IMG/VR virus record: IMGVR_UViG_3300020347_000023
Span: 1 to 27,723 of that record
DNA length: 27,723 nt
Direction: 5' to 3' (one strand)
Source of the DNA: a virus
Shown: piece by piece, positions 9,710 through 16,680 of the stretch
How positions within the stretch are numbered: the stretch's first letter is position 1
Layout: each line of letters begins with the position of its first letter
The notes under the pieces: generated by a model
The model's input: the letters and a program-made list of their open reading frames with translations, nothing else
Databases searched by the model: none
Told to the model about the DNA's origin: nothing
Position numbers and translations under genes: made by a program

Positions 9710-10019
9710 CTATACTTATATAGTTCATCTTGAGAGAGTTGTCAAGTATATCCCGGATGTGAACCCTCATGAATCGTCCACGATTACTGTCCTCTTGGAT
9801 ACGTTTGCTTACACGTTTGATACCGTGAGTTACCGATGTTCTTTCCCGGTTAAGTATCCGGCTGATGTTTTCGTGTGAGTATCCGCACTTGTGCATGAGG
9901 AACGAACAGATGTCCCGGGCATAGGATGCCTTCTTTGTTCGACGTGAACCTGATATTATTTTTACGGGCACCTCGCATGAAGTGCTTACTGCTTCTAGTA
10001 TTTTATATTTATTATTCAT
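9702..10019 (-). CDS. Stand-alone DnaA domain IV-like DNA-binding protein (105 aa)
   Basis: The protein corresponds to the C-terminal DNA-binding domain of DnaA without the AAA+ ATPase. Residues 28-70 contain the diagnostic order: a basic stretch (RRTKKASYARDI, compare DnaA 'R..ARQIAMYL'), then Gly-Tyr-Ser and I-SRIL, then NRERTSVTHGIKRV, matching the DnaA signature 'GRDHTTVxHAxxKI'. The Asp-His of the signature is Glu-Arg here; in E. coli DnaA these positions contact bases, so the target may differ from the usual box. The ATG overlaps the dnaB stop (TAATG), so the two are coupled. A likely role is origin binding or DnaB recruitment at the iterons near 18.75-18.81 kb. A transcriptional role is possible. 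Confidence 0.75.
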   Translation of the reverse strand: MNNKYKILEAVSTSCEVPVKIISGSRRTKKASYARDICSFLMHKCGYSHENISRILNRERTSVTHGIKRVSKRIQEDSNRGRFMRVHIRDILDNSLKMNYISIDE

Positions 10020-11347
10020 TAGTAGAATCTTCCTGTTATGTGGTAGAATTTAAAGTATCCGATGGTGCCTCGTTCGCCTTCACGATTCTTAGCTATCTTA
10101 TACTCAAGGTTAGTGTATGGTCCGTTCGAGTCAGTCATCTTTGAATCCTCGAAGTTACCCTGTTGCGGATACATGAGAAGGACAACGTCCGCATCATTCT
10201 CAATATCTCCGGAGTCCTTTAGATCATAGATGTCCAAGCCTCCCTCTCGCTTGGCACCCTCACGATTGACTTGTGCCAACAGTAGGATACCGATGTTTAA
10301 CTCAAGGGCGAGTTGCTTAATCTTATGAGAGATGTTTGCAATGCCTTCCGCCTTGCCAACCTTCCCGGAATTAAACGGGATGAGTTGAAGGTAATCAATC
10401 ACGGCTAGCTTTACACCTTGCTTGTCCACTAGCTTACGTAGTTGAGATGCCAGATCCTCTGCTGACTTGACGTTGTGACTGGTGTATAGCGGAACGGAGT
10501 GAAGCTGATCGATTGCTTCATCAACCTTCTTCATGTTCTCGTCGGAGATAACACCGTCACTTATCTGCTTGATGTTTACCCCGGCTAGGGTCTGAGCCAT
10601 TCGTTTAAACAACTGCTTCTGAGGCATCTCCAAGGAGAATACAGCACACGGTGCATTGTTGTGAGTGACTGACTTGAGGGCTATGTTAAGAGCTAAGGCT
10701 GACTTACCGCATGATGTCGGTGCCGCAAGGGTGATCACCTCGCCCGGTGCTATGCCCCGGTTGCCTAACTGCTGATCGAGTTTACCGATGTGAGTAGGCA
10801 ATGCATCCGTGACAAACTCTCCGGCTAACATCTTTCGGAACTCGTCCTTAATCTCCTCAGCCGTTGAGCTTAAATCATTGGGCTTCTCTTGGGTGAAGTG
10901 AATCCGGTTAACCTCTGAGTCAACAGTGTGCTTAATGTTCTCAGCCGAATCTGACTGAGTCATTATGCTTTCGGTTGCGACCCGGTATGCCCGGTTCATC
11001 TTACGTAGGTTGGACTTCTCCTTAACTATCTTTGCATAGTGATGCATCTGCATGGAAGTCTCAACCCGATCCATGATACTGTAGATGGAAGTTACTCCAC
11101 CTACGGCATCAAGGTTATCGTCACGGGTTAGTTGTTCGGACAGATGTATCTCATCCACCGGCAGGCTAGCATCAGCTAGCTTACCTAGGGCACCAAAGAT
11201 ACATTGGTTCCTGTGGATGTAGAAGTCATCGGCACTTACTAATTCTGTTACGGAATTGTAGTTAGCCGGTGAGTCATCAAGAAGACAGCAAGCTATGACA
11301 GCTTCCTCTGCTTCTGCATTATGTGGTAGATTTTCTATTTCGTTCAT
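10019..11347 (-). CDS. dnaB: Replicative DNA helicase, DnaB family
   Basis: The 442-aa length is normal for DnaB. The N-terminal domain starts with NLPHNAEAEEAVIACCLLD, the classic opening. Walker A (APTSCGKS) lies at about residues 208-216 and is followed by the H1a-type SLEMPQKQL. Walker B (AVIDYLQLI) is near residues 314-322. The H3/H4 region contains LLLAQVNREG and a DSGDIENDADVVLLMYP segment, matching DnaB 'LR.SG.IEQDAD'. The enzyme unwinds the fork as a hexamer. No helicase loader, primase or polymerase gene is seen nearby, so the host replisome is probably used. The gene overlaps the preceding small gene by 29 bp and the following DnaA-like gene by 1 bp. Confidence 0.95.
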   Translation of the reverse strand: MNEIENLPHNAEAEEAVIACCLLDDSPANYNSVTELVSADDFYIHRNQCIFGALGKLADASLPVDEIHLSEQLTRDDNLDAVGGVTSIYSIMDRVETSMQMHHYAKIVKEKSNLRKMNRAYRVATESIMTQSDSAENIKHTVDSEVNRIHFTQEKPNDLSSTAEEIKDEFRKMLAGEFVTDALPTHIGKLDQQLGNRGIAPGEVITLAAPTSCGKSALALNIALKSVTHNNAPCAVFSLEMPQKQLFKRMAQTLAGVNIKQISDGVISDENMKKVDEAIDQLHSVPLYTSHNVKSAEDLASQLRKLVDKQGVKLAVIDYLQLIPFNSGKVGKAEGIANISHKIKQLALELNIGILLLAQVNREGAKREGGLDIYDLKDSGDIENDADVVLLMYPQQGNFEDSKMTDSNGPYTNLEYKIAKNREGERGTIGYFKFYHITGRFY

Positions 11348-11513
11348 CGCTTAAGATGAAGTCCATAGACCGCAGGCATTGACCCAAATACTTAATGTTC
11401 TCTTGTTCTTTTTTAGGTATTTTTTGTGTGTCAATCTCTTTATGTAACTTGTTTCCAAGTTGAACTGCATCGTGTATGGCTTCCAATATTTGCATAGTTG
11501 TTTTGTGTCTCAT
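11319..11513 (-). CDS. Hypothetical small helical protein (64 aa)
   Basis: I start at the ATG at 11513 (MRHKTTMQILEAI). An upstream in-frame ATG at 11540 would place nine codons inside the terminator hairpin, so it is unlikely. The product is helical and charged (ILEAIHDAVQLGNKLHKEI, then KEQENIKYLGQCLRSMDFIL). Its last 29 bp overlap dnaB in another frame, suggesting coupled translation. No family is recognised. There is no clear Shine-Dalgarno sequence. Confidence 0.55.
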   Translation of the reverse strand: MRHKTTMQILEAIHDAVQLGNKLHKEIDTQKIPKKEQENIKYLGQCLRSMDFILSDERNRKSTT

Positions 11514-11526
11514 GTTGATAAATAAA

Positions 11527-11555
11527 TGTAGCCCCAACACCTTGTCGAGGCTACA
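11527..11555 (-). terminator. Rho-independent terminator inside the early operon
   Basis: On the minus strand TGTAGCCTCGACA pairs with TGTTGGGGCTACA (13 pairs including two G-U) around the loop AGG, followed by TTTATTTATT. It sits after the DUF1599-like gene and before the 64-aa/dnaB/dnaA-like block. It would lower expression of the replication genes unless read through or antiterminated. Confidence 0.8.
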
Positions 11556-11573
11556 TTGTATTTTACCACGAAG

Positions 11574-11915
11574 TTAATTAGAGTCTCGCTCGACCATTCC
11601 TAGACTGATGAGGCTGTAGCCAATCAAGTCCCGGTAGATGTCACGAACTGTATCCCCTTTAGTATCAAGGGATAACTCTCCGTCTTTACAAAAGGCTTTG
11701 AGCCTTTGAAATTTATCCTGCATCCGGATAGCAACACCAACCAATGGATCAATGCCAAACTCCTCTGACCCATCGAAGTTAGCAAATGGATTGTCACATC
11801 CCTTGCCCCCGGTGTAGTCAGAGTTCTTGGCTCCGGTCAGTGCCAGTATCTCCTCGATCTCTTCACGGCGGAACTCACTCCACCATTCCTTATCGAAGTT
11901 GATGTCCAGTTCCAC
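11574..11915 (-). CDS. Nucleotide modification-associated protein, DUF1599/Nmad1-like (113 aa)
   Basis: It starts with GTG just after the upstream stop (TAATAAGTG); no ATG is available nearby. The sequence KNSDYTGGKGCDNPFANF near residues 31-48, followed by VGVAIRMQDKFQRLKAF near 69-85 and DTVRDIYRDLIGYSLISLGM near 93-110, fits the small all-alpha family annotated as DUF1599 or nucleotide modification-associated domain 1. That family is related in fold to MazG/dUTPase-type nucleotide hydrolases. It may change the nucleotide pool or take part in DNA base modification. No modification enzyme is visible in this window. The family call rests on remembered motifs. Confidence 0.65.
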   Translation of the reverse strand: MELDINFDKEWWSEFRREEIEEILALTGAKNSDYTGGKGCDNPFANFDGSEEFGIDPLVGVAIRMQDKFQRLKAFCKDGELSLDTKGDTVRDIYRDLIGYSLISLGMVERDSN

Positions 11916-11918
11916 TTA

Positions 11919-12152
11919 TTAAAATGGGTCTGAGTTAACGGCTGGACTGCTGTTCGCTACTGCCTCATCCTTTGGATTGACGGCTAGTGACAGGAACTTG
12001 ACACCGGACTTGGCATCTTTCTTCCATGCCTTGATCCAGTAGTCAACACCACCCACGTTAATTGATCCACGTAGATCAGGGTGAGTGTCTTTTTCCTTGC
12101 GGTCATTGGGGAACAGTGCTCCGCCGTTAGTGTTATCGTATTTCTTTTCCAT
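11919..12152 (-). CDS. Small DUF736-like protein (77 aa)
   Basis: The start ATG overlaps the ERF stop codon (TAATG), with a good Shine-Dalgarno GAGGAG about 9 nt upstream inside the ERF gene. The N-terminus, MEKKYDNTNGGALFPND, followed by KDTHPDLRGSINVGGVDYWIKAWKKD and KFLSLAV, matches small phage proteins similar to DUF736. These look like compact beta (OB-like) domains, and some are annotated as single-strand DNA-binding proteins. The ERF neighbour supports a role on single-stranded DNA during annealing. The function itself is inferred. The last 15 residues are Ser/Ala/Asn-rich and probably flexible. Confidence 0.65.
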   Translation of the reverse strand: MEKKYDNTNGGALFPNDRKEKDTHPDLRGSINVGGVDYWIKAWKKDAKSGVKFLSLAVNPKDEAVANSSPAVNSDPF

Positions 12153-12619
12153 TATATTAGCTCCTCTAAGCTATTGGTTTTTGTTTTTGGTTTGTTTGAT
12201 GTGCCATGTGTGTTCAGGGCATCCGGATCCTTCGTATCATCGATAGCGAACAATCCGTTGAGAGCATACTTCCGGGCATAGCTTGATGCTGACCCGGTGA
12301 TCTGTGCCTCGTCCATTCCTTTCTTGGACTCAGCCTCACGTGCGAATGCATGAGAAGCTATAGCCTGATCGGAATCGTTGTCAGCTAAAGTTGCTGAAGC
12401 ACGAACGTAGATACGTCCGGCTACTTCTACAATCTCGTCGCTTACTACAAGAGAGCATCCCCACTCGCCAAGCAAAGGCTTGACTGAGTTTAAGATGTCC
12501 TCTGCTGATCGGTAGTTGTATCCACCGAACTTATTTGTCTGCCCCTTGGGGGCTTTAAGCGATCCTTGAATCGCTGATAGTTTAACCCGAAGGTTAGGTT
12601 TAGTTATTTCTTCTGACAT
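12152..12619 (-). CDS. ERF family single-strand annealing recombinase
   Basis: This 155-aa protein has the ERF core: LRVKLSAIQGSLKAPKGQTNKFGGYNYRSAEDILNSVKPLL near residues 10-50, a beta-rich middle, and the motif GMDEAQITGSASSYARKYALNGLFAIDD near 100-127, diagnostic of ERF/Sak proteins. It promotes annealing of complementary single strands in phage recombination. It is short for the family (ERF is about 200 aa), mostly through a small C-terminal tail. The start overlaps the endonuclease VII-like gene by 16 bp. The ATG is preceded by CACTAAATC rather than a Shine-Dalgarno, a leader seen at other genes of this operon. Confidence 0.85.
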   Translation of the reverse strand: MSEEITKPNLRVKLSAIQGSLKAPKGQTNKFGGYNYRSAEDILNSVKPLLGEWGCSLVVSDEIVEVAGRIYVRASATLADNDSDQAIASHAFAREAESKKGMDEAQITGSASSYARKYALNGLFAIDDTKDPDALNTHGTSNKPKTKTNSLEELI

Positions 12620-13068
12620 GATTTAGTGTATATGGTTTTAACTAAGGTTCGATACAAGACTGATCGTTCATTCACATTCTTGCAACATTTTATTTCACTT
12701 TTTTTCGCACCCATTTTTCGTAGTGCAAATTCTTGCTCCTCCTTGTTGAGGTTCCGCTTGAACCTAGAGGTTAATTGTTTGATACCAACCGGATGCAGTA
12801 TCCCGGATGCCGGTGCCTTAAGATACTCAGCTATGTTCAACAACACCTGCGGTAAATCCTTGGGGCTACCCCGACAAATACTGCGGTGAATGTTTTCAAT
12901 CTTACCAAGCATGGTGTTGGCTTCCCGGCTGATCACCGCCCTGATCTCCCCGTTGAGATGATCGTGGTCAACGACTAAGTCATCGGTCACCCGGTCAAGG
13001 ATAGGACATTTGTCCGGGGCATTATCCTTTCGCCATTGGGCTAACTTATTTTGGGGAACGTAGGTCAT
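12604..13068 (-). CDS. Endonuclease VII-like HNH protein (154 aa)
   Basis: Residues 17-56 read CPILDRVTDDLVVDHDHLNGEIRAVISREANTML. The central VVDHDHxxGxIRxV is the catalytic beta-beta-alpha motif of phage T4 endonuclease VII-type recombination endonucleases, which cut branched DNA. The family normally has four zinc-binding cysteines (CxxC before the motif, and CxxC-N after it). Here only the first Cys is present, and the second pair is replaced by Ser and Ala around the conserved Asn. Fold stability must come from elsewhere, or activity may be reduced. The C-terminal half is basic and ends with Lys residues. The start is coupled to the upstream gene by TAATG. Confidence 0.7.
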   Translation of the reverse strand: MTYVPQNKLAQWRKDNAPDKCPILDRVTDDLVVDHDHLNGEIRAVISREANTMLGKIENIHRSICRGSPKDLPQVLLNIAEYLKAPASGILHPVGIKQLTSRFKRNLNKEEQEFALRKMGAKKSEIKCCKNVNERSVLYRTLVKTIYTKSCQKK

Positions 13069-13268
13069 TAGGATGATGGGGTAATCTCTTCTACGGATAA
13101 GATAGTAAGGGTAGCATTCCTCTTGGTGGTGCAGTTACCCTGCTTGTCCGGTCTGCCTTTGCATACGTATGCGACCGCTTGCTTCTGATCGTGTGCCCAC
13201 TTCTCCGTGCAACCAACGTAGTCCTCCGGCATATCCCGGTGCTTATACTTTATCTTGTATAGGTTCAC
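13068..13268 (-). CDS. Small Cys-containing hypothetical protein (66 aa)
   Basis: The frame is open upstream to 13403, but that part runs inside the neighbouring nuclease gene. The likely start is GTG at 13268, which overlaps the nuclease stop as GTGA. The product begins NLYKIKYKHRDMPEDYVGCTEKW and continues with AVAYVCKGRPDKQGNCTTKRNATL, with three cysteines. It looks like a small two-sheet domain, possibly metal-binding, though three Cys without an obvious fourth ligand leaves this open. Its stop overlaps the endonuclease VII-like start (TAATG). Function unknown. Confidence 0.6.
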   Translation of the reverse strand: MNLYKIKYKHRDMPEDYVGCTEKWAHDQKQAVAYVCKGRPDKQGNCTTKRNATLTILSVEEITPSS

Positions 13269-13699
13269 AACGGCAGGTGGACATACTGTTTGCCATCGTC
13301 CCACTCTTGAACAGTTAAGCCAGTCAGCTTCTTCTGTAGTGCCGGGAACGTGAGGAAGCGAGGGTCTTGTCCCTTGAAACAAAAGGCTAGGAAGAATCCG
13401 CACTCACCCTTGAACTGTTGCTCGAACTGAGAGTAAATAAATAAGTCAATGAGTTTAAGGCGAGGTGTTCCTTTCACGTGTATCCAACTCAACTGTCCCT
13501 TATCGTTCTCAATAAGATAGTCCGGGATGTGTCTCATCGTAGGATGAATCATCCAAAACTTTTTGATCTGATCCTGCTTCTCGTCGAAGCCAGTCCGGTA
13601 GAACTGAACACCCTTCCGGGTGCAGTAGTCCTCGAACACGTCCTCGCCGACTCTCCCCTTGCATCTGTTTTCGTATGTATCTTGTGCGGTATTATTCAT
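13265..13699 (-). CDS. PD-(D/E)XK-like nuclease candidate (144 aa)
   Basis: The N-terminal helix (GRVGEDVFEDYCTRKG, residues 15-30) with an upstream basic residue, then HIPDYLI near residue 57, and SWIHVKGTPRLKLIDL near 71-86, follow the order of PD-(D/E)XK phage resolvase or VRR-type nucleases (helix Glu, PD, then ExK). The position normally Glu is His here (H-V-K). An Asp follows in LIDL. A role in branched-DNA or end processing fits the neighbouring ERF, endonuclease VII-like and RecB-like genes. It starts at ATG 2 bp after the preceding gene ends. The family call is by motif order only. Confidence 0.5.
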   Translation of the reverse strand: MNNTAQDTYENRCKGRVGEDVFEDYCTRKGVQFYRTGFDEKQDQIKKFWMIHPTMRHIPDYLIENDKGQLSWIHVKGTPRLKLIDLFIYSQFEQQFKGECGFFLAFCFKGQDPRFLTFPALQKKLTGLTVQEWDDGKQYVHLPL

Positions 13700-13700
13700 A

Positions 13701-13949
13701 TCATTGCATGGTTATCTCTAGGTCAAAGTCATCAAACAGAATAATAAAATTCTGAGGCTGAATCCCCATGATGTTGTAGTCAACCCACTCCATAGCTTCA
13801 CCTTCATCCATGCCTTCTAATACAAAATGATTAAGCAGTTTGCCGTAATCATAGATCAAGTATCCCCGGACATCTGTTCCGATTATACAGTTATCCAACC
13901 CGTCAAGACGGATCGGTTCTTCGTTTATACTTTCGTTTGGTGCTATCAT
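13701..13949 (-). CDS. Conserved-looking acidic phage protein (82 aa)
   Basis: A small acidic protein with a recognisable phage pattern: IRLDGLDNCIIGTDVRGYLIYDYGKLLNHFVLEGMDEGEAMEWVDYNIMGIQ, here split across residues 12-62. Small proteins of this type (LDGLD-xxIIG, then Y-EEA-EWIDYN) are frequent hypothetical proteins in phage early regions. The function is not known to me. It sits between the RecB-like nuclease (3-bp gap) and the second nuclease (1-bp gap), so it may belong to the recombination set. Confidence 0.65.
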   Translation of the reverse strand: MIAPNESINEEPIRLDGLDNCIIGTDVRGYLIYDYGKLLNHFVLEGMDEGEAMEWVDYNIMGIQPQNFIILFDDFDLEITMQ

Positions 13950-13952
13950 AAA

Positions 13953-14711
13953 TTACATTCGGGTTAGCCAATAAAGTTTGGATGCATTCTTAAAAATTTG
14001 TATCCCGGTTTTGCATTCGTCCCTTGTCCACTCCTTGTGGTAGTGCTCGCACGTATCGCTGTCAACCACTACACTTATGCAGGCAGGTAGGTAGTCCAAC
14101 TTGTGGTGCCGGCGGATGATGTCTGCTTCAATAGCTAACTGGTAGCAGTCCTTCGGGTAGGTCTTAGCCTTACCCTTGGTGTTAGTCCGGCACTTGTAGT
14201 CAGCTAAGAATACCAAGTCATTCTGATCCTTGCCAATGAAGTCAATCGACCCGGCGGTCTTAACCCGATTGCATTTAACTAGGTGCTCAGTAGCCAGAGG
14301 TGTTACTGATTCATCAGCAACCCAGTCAATGAAGGCGGTGGCATGGTCACTCCATGCTGTCTCAACTCTTGGCTCCTGTCCCGGGCTGAGGTGAATGTGC
14401 TGAAGCTGATCCTCTATCTCCTTGTGAACGGCGGTGCCGAAGTCACTTGAATACATTGTGTCCCCGGTTACCGGGTGCTCCCGGGTGCCATAGCATAGCT
14501 TCTCTAGCTCTTGCCAAGGCAACTCCGGATACTGTCGGGCGAGGTCAGTTATCATTCGAGGTCGGTAGATAGAATCAAGGAAGGGGTCTTTGATCAGTCC
14601 AAGGATGGTGGTAACGGATGGGTAAACTTTGCTTTGCTTCCGTGCTTGTGCCGGTGTGGTCACATCGAGGCAAAGAAAGGGGTCTTGTTTGCAATCATAA
14701 AAATGAGCCAT
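13953..14711 (-). CDS. PD-(D/E)XK exonuclease, RecB/Cas4-like (252 aa)
   Basis: I start at ATG 14711 (MAHFYDCKQDP), because family members I remember begin near HFYD; an ATG five codons upstream (14726) is the alternative. After YPSVTTILGLIK (about residues 30-41) come GTAVHKEIEDQL (the helix with Glu), SIDFIG with Asp157, and the core LADYKCRT with Asp171 and Lys173, then QLAIEADIIRR with the conserved Gln. This is the PDDEXK_1/lambda-exonuclease-type fold. Next to ERF it probably resects ends for annealing-based recombination. A hairpin at 14703-14733 overlaps the start and could control translation. Confidence 0.8.
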   Translation of the reverse strand: MAHFYDCKQDPFLCLDVTTPAQARKQSKVYPSVTTILGLIKDPFLDSIYRPRMITDLARQYPELPWQELEKLCYGTREHPVTGDTMYSSDFGTAVHKEIEDQLQHIHLSPGQEPRVETAWSDHATAFIDWVADESVTPLATEHLVKCNRVKTAGSIDFIGKDQNDLVFLADYKCRTNTKGKAKTYPKDCYQLAIEADIIRRHHKLDYLPACISVVVDSDTCEHYHKEWTRDECKTGIQIFKNASKLYWLTRM

Positions 14712-14733
14712 GCCTACATGAAGCATGACTCAT
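14703..14733 (-). promoter_or_regulatory. Stem-loop with U-tract over the nuclease start
   Basis: ATGAGTCATGC and GCATGGCTCAT (minus strand) pair in 10 of 11 positions, and the remaining pair is G-U. The loop is 9 nt and TTTTTATG follows. It has the shape of a Rho-independent terminator, yet it covers both candidate start codons of the nuclease. It could act as attenuator or as a start-site switch. Confidence 0.45.
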
Positions 14734-14761
14734 TCACTACTGTCAACCTATAAACAACAAC

Positions 14762-15097
14762 CTATAACTCCTCCATCTCAATGATGTGAGTGAGACAGTC
14801 CATCAATGACTGCCCCTTCTCACCGGTAAAGAATGCGAGGCTGTTCCGCCTTAGCTCCCAGACGGAACCGGGCAAAGGGTGAACTGATATTTCATTATCA
14901 TTAATATACTTGATTGCCTGCTGTGCATTGATGGAAGGCAAGGGCATCTTGGGATCAAGAACATACTCATCTCCTGCCTCCAACTCTCCGACATAGCAGT
15001 CAGTAAAACGTCCTTTGCCTGTTAGCTTGGACACGATATCATCTTGAGCCATCCGGCTCGCTCCCCCTTCGGGGTATGTGTGTAGTTTTATTCTCAT
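14762..15097 (-). CDS. Hypothetical protein (111 aa)
   Basis: The ATG is 4 bp after the Api92-like gene. The product starts with a positively charged strand (MRIKLHTYPEG), contains a beta-type segment DCYVGELEAGDEYVLD, and ends in a helix with Met and Leu (SLMDCLTHIIEMEEL). No family is recognised. Between this gene and the nuclease lie about 50 bp that include a repeated TATAGGTTG on the minus strand and a TTGACA without a convincing -10. Confidence 0.6.
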   Translation of the reverse strand: MRIKLHTYPEGGASRMAQDDIVSKLTGKGRFTDCYVGELEAGDEYVLDPKMPLPSINAQQAIKYINDNEISVHPLPGSVWELRRNSLAFFTGEKGQSLMDCLTHIIEMEEL

Positions 15098-15101
15098 AAT
15101 T

Positions 15102-15647
15102 TTATCCGGCTGATACTAAACATTCATATTGAAAAGGGCAATCATCATCGTCTCGATAATCATCGACACACTTCATGACTAAACCATCGGTGTAGTTCCA
15201 GACTCTCTCTCCCTTGAATCCCATCCCGGGTTCAAAGTAAGTAAGCTCAAACCTCAGGGTGGGGAAGACGGAAGACATGGCAATCGACACACGATTGTTG
15301 AACGTCTCCCATGCGGTGTTGAATTGATAAGAGATTTCTCCCTCCCCGTGGTGGTCTTCGTCCCTGAGCACACACTCGTAGGCTCCCCACTTGGTGCCCC
15401 AGTTTTCTATGCACCAGTCATATCCCATCGGCTCGCCCGTTGCTAGGGCTGAGTAAGGCATGGTTAATTCCTTGCCTCGATTGCACCACTCAGGGTGAAG
15501 GAAGTGAGAAAGCTCAAGGTCGTTCACGATCTCCGGCTTGTCTGATCCCTTCCAGTGTATGCCGGTGCCACGGGCAAATCGGATGAAGTCTTTGACGGAA
15601 GGGGAATCCCCCTTGATTACTAGTTCGTTAGCTACGTGATTAGGCAT
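15102..15647 (-). CDS. Api92-like / DUF1281-type protein (181 aa)
   Basis: The N-terminus MPNHVANELVIKGDSPSVKDFI and the central block YDWCIENWGTKWGAYEC (about residues 99-115), followed by SYQFNTAWETF and FELTYFEPG, match the Api92/YubB family. Those proteins carry a ferredoxin-like fold and are common on plasmids and phages as accessory genes. Their biochemical role is not established as far as I know. Association with antirestriction genes, as with the ArdC-like gene here, is frequent. The start overlaps the preceding 44-aa gene by TAATG, which supports both starts. Confidence 0.8.
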   Translation of the reverse strand: MPNHVANELVIKGDSPSVKDFIRFARGTGIHWKGSDKPEIVNDLELSHFLHPEWCNRGKELTMPYSALATGEPMGYDWCIENWGTKWGAYECVLRDEDHHGEGEISYQFNTAWETFNNRVSIAMSSVFPTLRFELTYFEPGMGFKGERVWNYTDGLVMKCVDDYRDDDDCPFQYECLVSAG

Positions 15648-15781
15648 TAGTTGAATTGGTTGATGATGACTTGAACTGTGATGATAACCAAGACTCCTAG
15701 TCCAGAGCAGGCTAAAACGATTGAGGAAAAAAGGACAGCATCTCCGCCCTTGTATAGGTCTTTATCTTTTTTGTTATTCAT
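15647..15781 (-). CDS. Small single-pass membrane protein (44 aa)
   Basis: A short gene between the Api92-like gene and the promoter/hairpin region. The charged N-terminus (MNNKKDKDLYKGG) is followed by a hydrophobic segment at about residues 15-40 (DAVLFSSIVLACSGLGV, then LVIITVQVII) and a short NQFN tail, the pattern of a small inner-membrane protein. Its stop shares TAATG with the next gene. The leader CCACATACTAAATT before the ATG is shared with other genes of this operon. Possible roles include membrane signalling or superinfection exclusion; none is shown. Confidence 0.6.
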   Translation of the reverse strand: MNNKKDKDLYKGGDAVLFSSIVLACSGLGVLVIITVQVIINQFN

Positions 15782-15805
15782 AATTTAGTATGTGGTTTCT
15801 TATGT

Positions 15806-15830
15806 GCCCCATCGGATACTCCGACTGGGC
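15806..15830 (-). promoter_or_regulatory. Leader stem-loop upstream of the small membrane gene
   Basis: Arms GCCCAGTCGG and CCGATGGGGC pair with 8 of 10 matches (minus strand) around AGTAT. It lies near the expected start of the RNA made from the promoter at 15866. It shares the AAGC-CCCAGTC and GGGGCAC flanks with two other hairpin-type repeats (16859-16879, 17381-17402). Confidence 0.5.
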
Positions 15831-15837
15831 TTCTTAT

Positions 15838-15866
15838 GTATCACAGGATTTTTAGGTGGGTGTCAA
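15838..15866 (-). promoter_or_regulatory. Promoter for the 44-aa membrane gene and Api92-like gene
   Basis: TTGACA (15866-15861) is a perfect -35. It is followed after 16 nt by GTGATACATAAG (15844-15833), so a -10 of GATACA lies at an 18-nt spacer with TG just upstream. The identical arrangement, including the 12-nt GTGATACATAAG, occurs on the + strand at 19247-19280. It starts a subunit of the early operon after the 259-aa gene. Confidence 0.5.
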
Positions 15867-15869
15867 GCC

Positions 15870-16649
15870 TTAAGAATAATTTTCTGAACAGAAGACGTAA
15901 AGGTCAGGGATGAAGTAATGATAGTGGTCGGACTTCATGTATCGACGATAGATTTTGTGCCCTTCCTTCACCGCCTTGCGACGATATGACCGCCACATTA
16001 TTGCCTGCTCGTCACTGCTTGAGTGAGGATAAAGCGATAGGGTTTGAACCGCCTCCCTCTCCCATTCTAATGCAGAAGAAGTCGGGAACAGTGGGGTGTA
16101 TTGAACGTTATCTTCGGGGCTTTCCGCTAGCTCCAACTCGTCCGCAAAGACTCGAATGATTTCGCAGTCATTGTTGTCATCAGTCAACCAGACGTTGTTG
16201 TTCTCCTGCTTGATGACAGTGCCGAAGATGTGAAGGCGAGGCTCGAGGTCTTCGTTCTTATTCTTAACGTGGTGCACGTAGTCCCATGCCTTAAACTCCG
16301 GTGAAGGCTTTTCCATATCATCGACCAGAGAATCGATAAGCTCATTCTCAGCACGAGCGATAGCCTCGTCCATGCAAGACCATGCCGGTTCATCGTCGTA
16401 AATAGAATCTGATACCTGTTGCCATTGAGCATCGGTTGCCTTCACCTTCATGCCTAGTCGGTTAGACATCACGGCATCTAATGAGTGCCTGCAATAGGTG
16501 GTTACCTTTTCGAGGCAAAGCTCTTTGCTAACATACTCGAGGGCATCGAGAACATTTTGAACGTGAGGGTCAGAGTGGTCATCTCCTAGTGCGGATGACT
16601 CCGCTTCGGTGGTGATTATATCGAGGGCTTTGATTAGTTTTGAGTTCAT
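15870..16649 (-). CDS. Hypothetical protein (259 aa)
   Basis: An acidic protein with a helical N-terminal half (KLIKALDIITTEAESSA, then a Cys/His-containing segment around residues 45-58) and an aromatic, basic C-terminal part (MWRSYRRKAVKEGHKIYRRY, then HYHYFIPDLYVFC). I do not recognise a family. It is the first gene after a good promoter (TTGACA-18-TATTAT at 16681-16710), and a second promoter begins just after its stop. It may therefore be a distinct early unit. Function unknown. Confidence 0.65.
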   Translation of the reverse strand: MNSKLIKALDIITTEAESSALGDDHSDPHVQNVLDALEYVSKELCLEKVTTYCRHSLDAVMSNRLGMKVKATDAQWQQVSDSIYDDEPAWSCMDEAIARAENELIDSLVDDMEKPSPEFKAWDYVHHVKNKNEDLEPRLHIFGTVIKQENNNVWLTDDNNDCEIIRVFADELELAESPEDNVQYTPLFPTSSALEWEREAVQTLSLYPHSSSDEQAIMWRSYRRKAVKEGHKIYRRYMKSDHYHYFIPDLYVFCSENYS

Positions 16650-16680
16650 TATATTTATGTGGATTTATAGGTGAGTGTGT

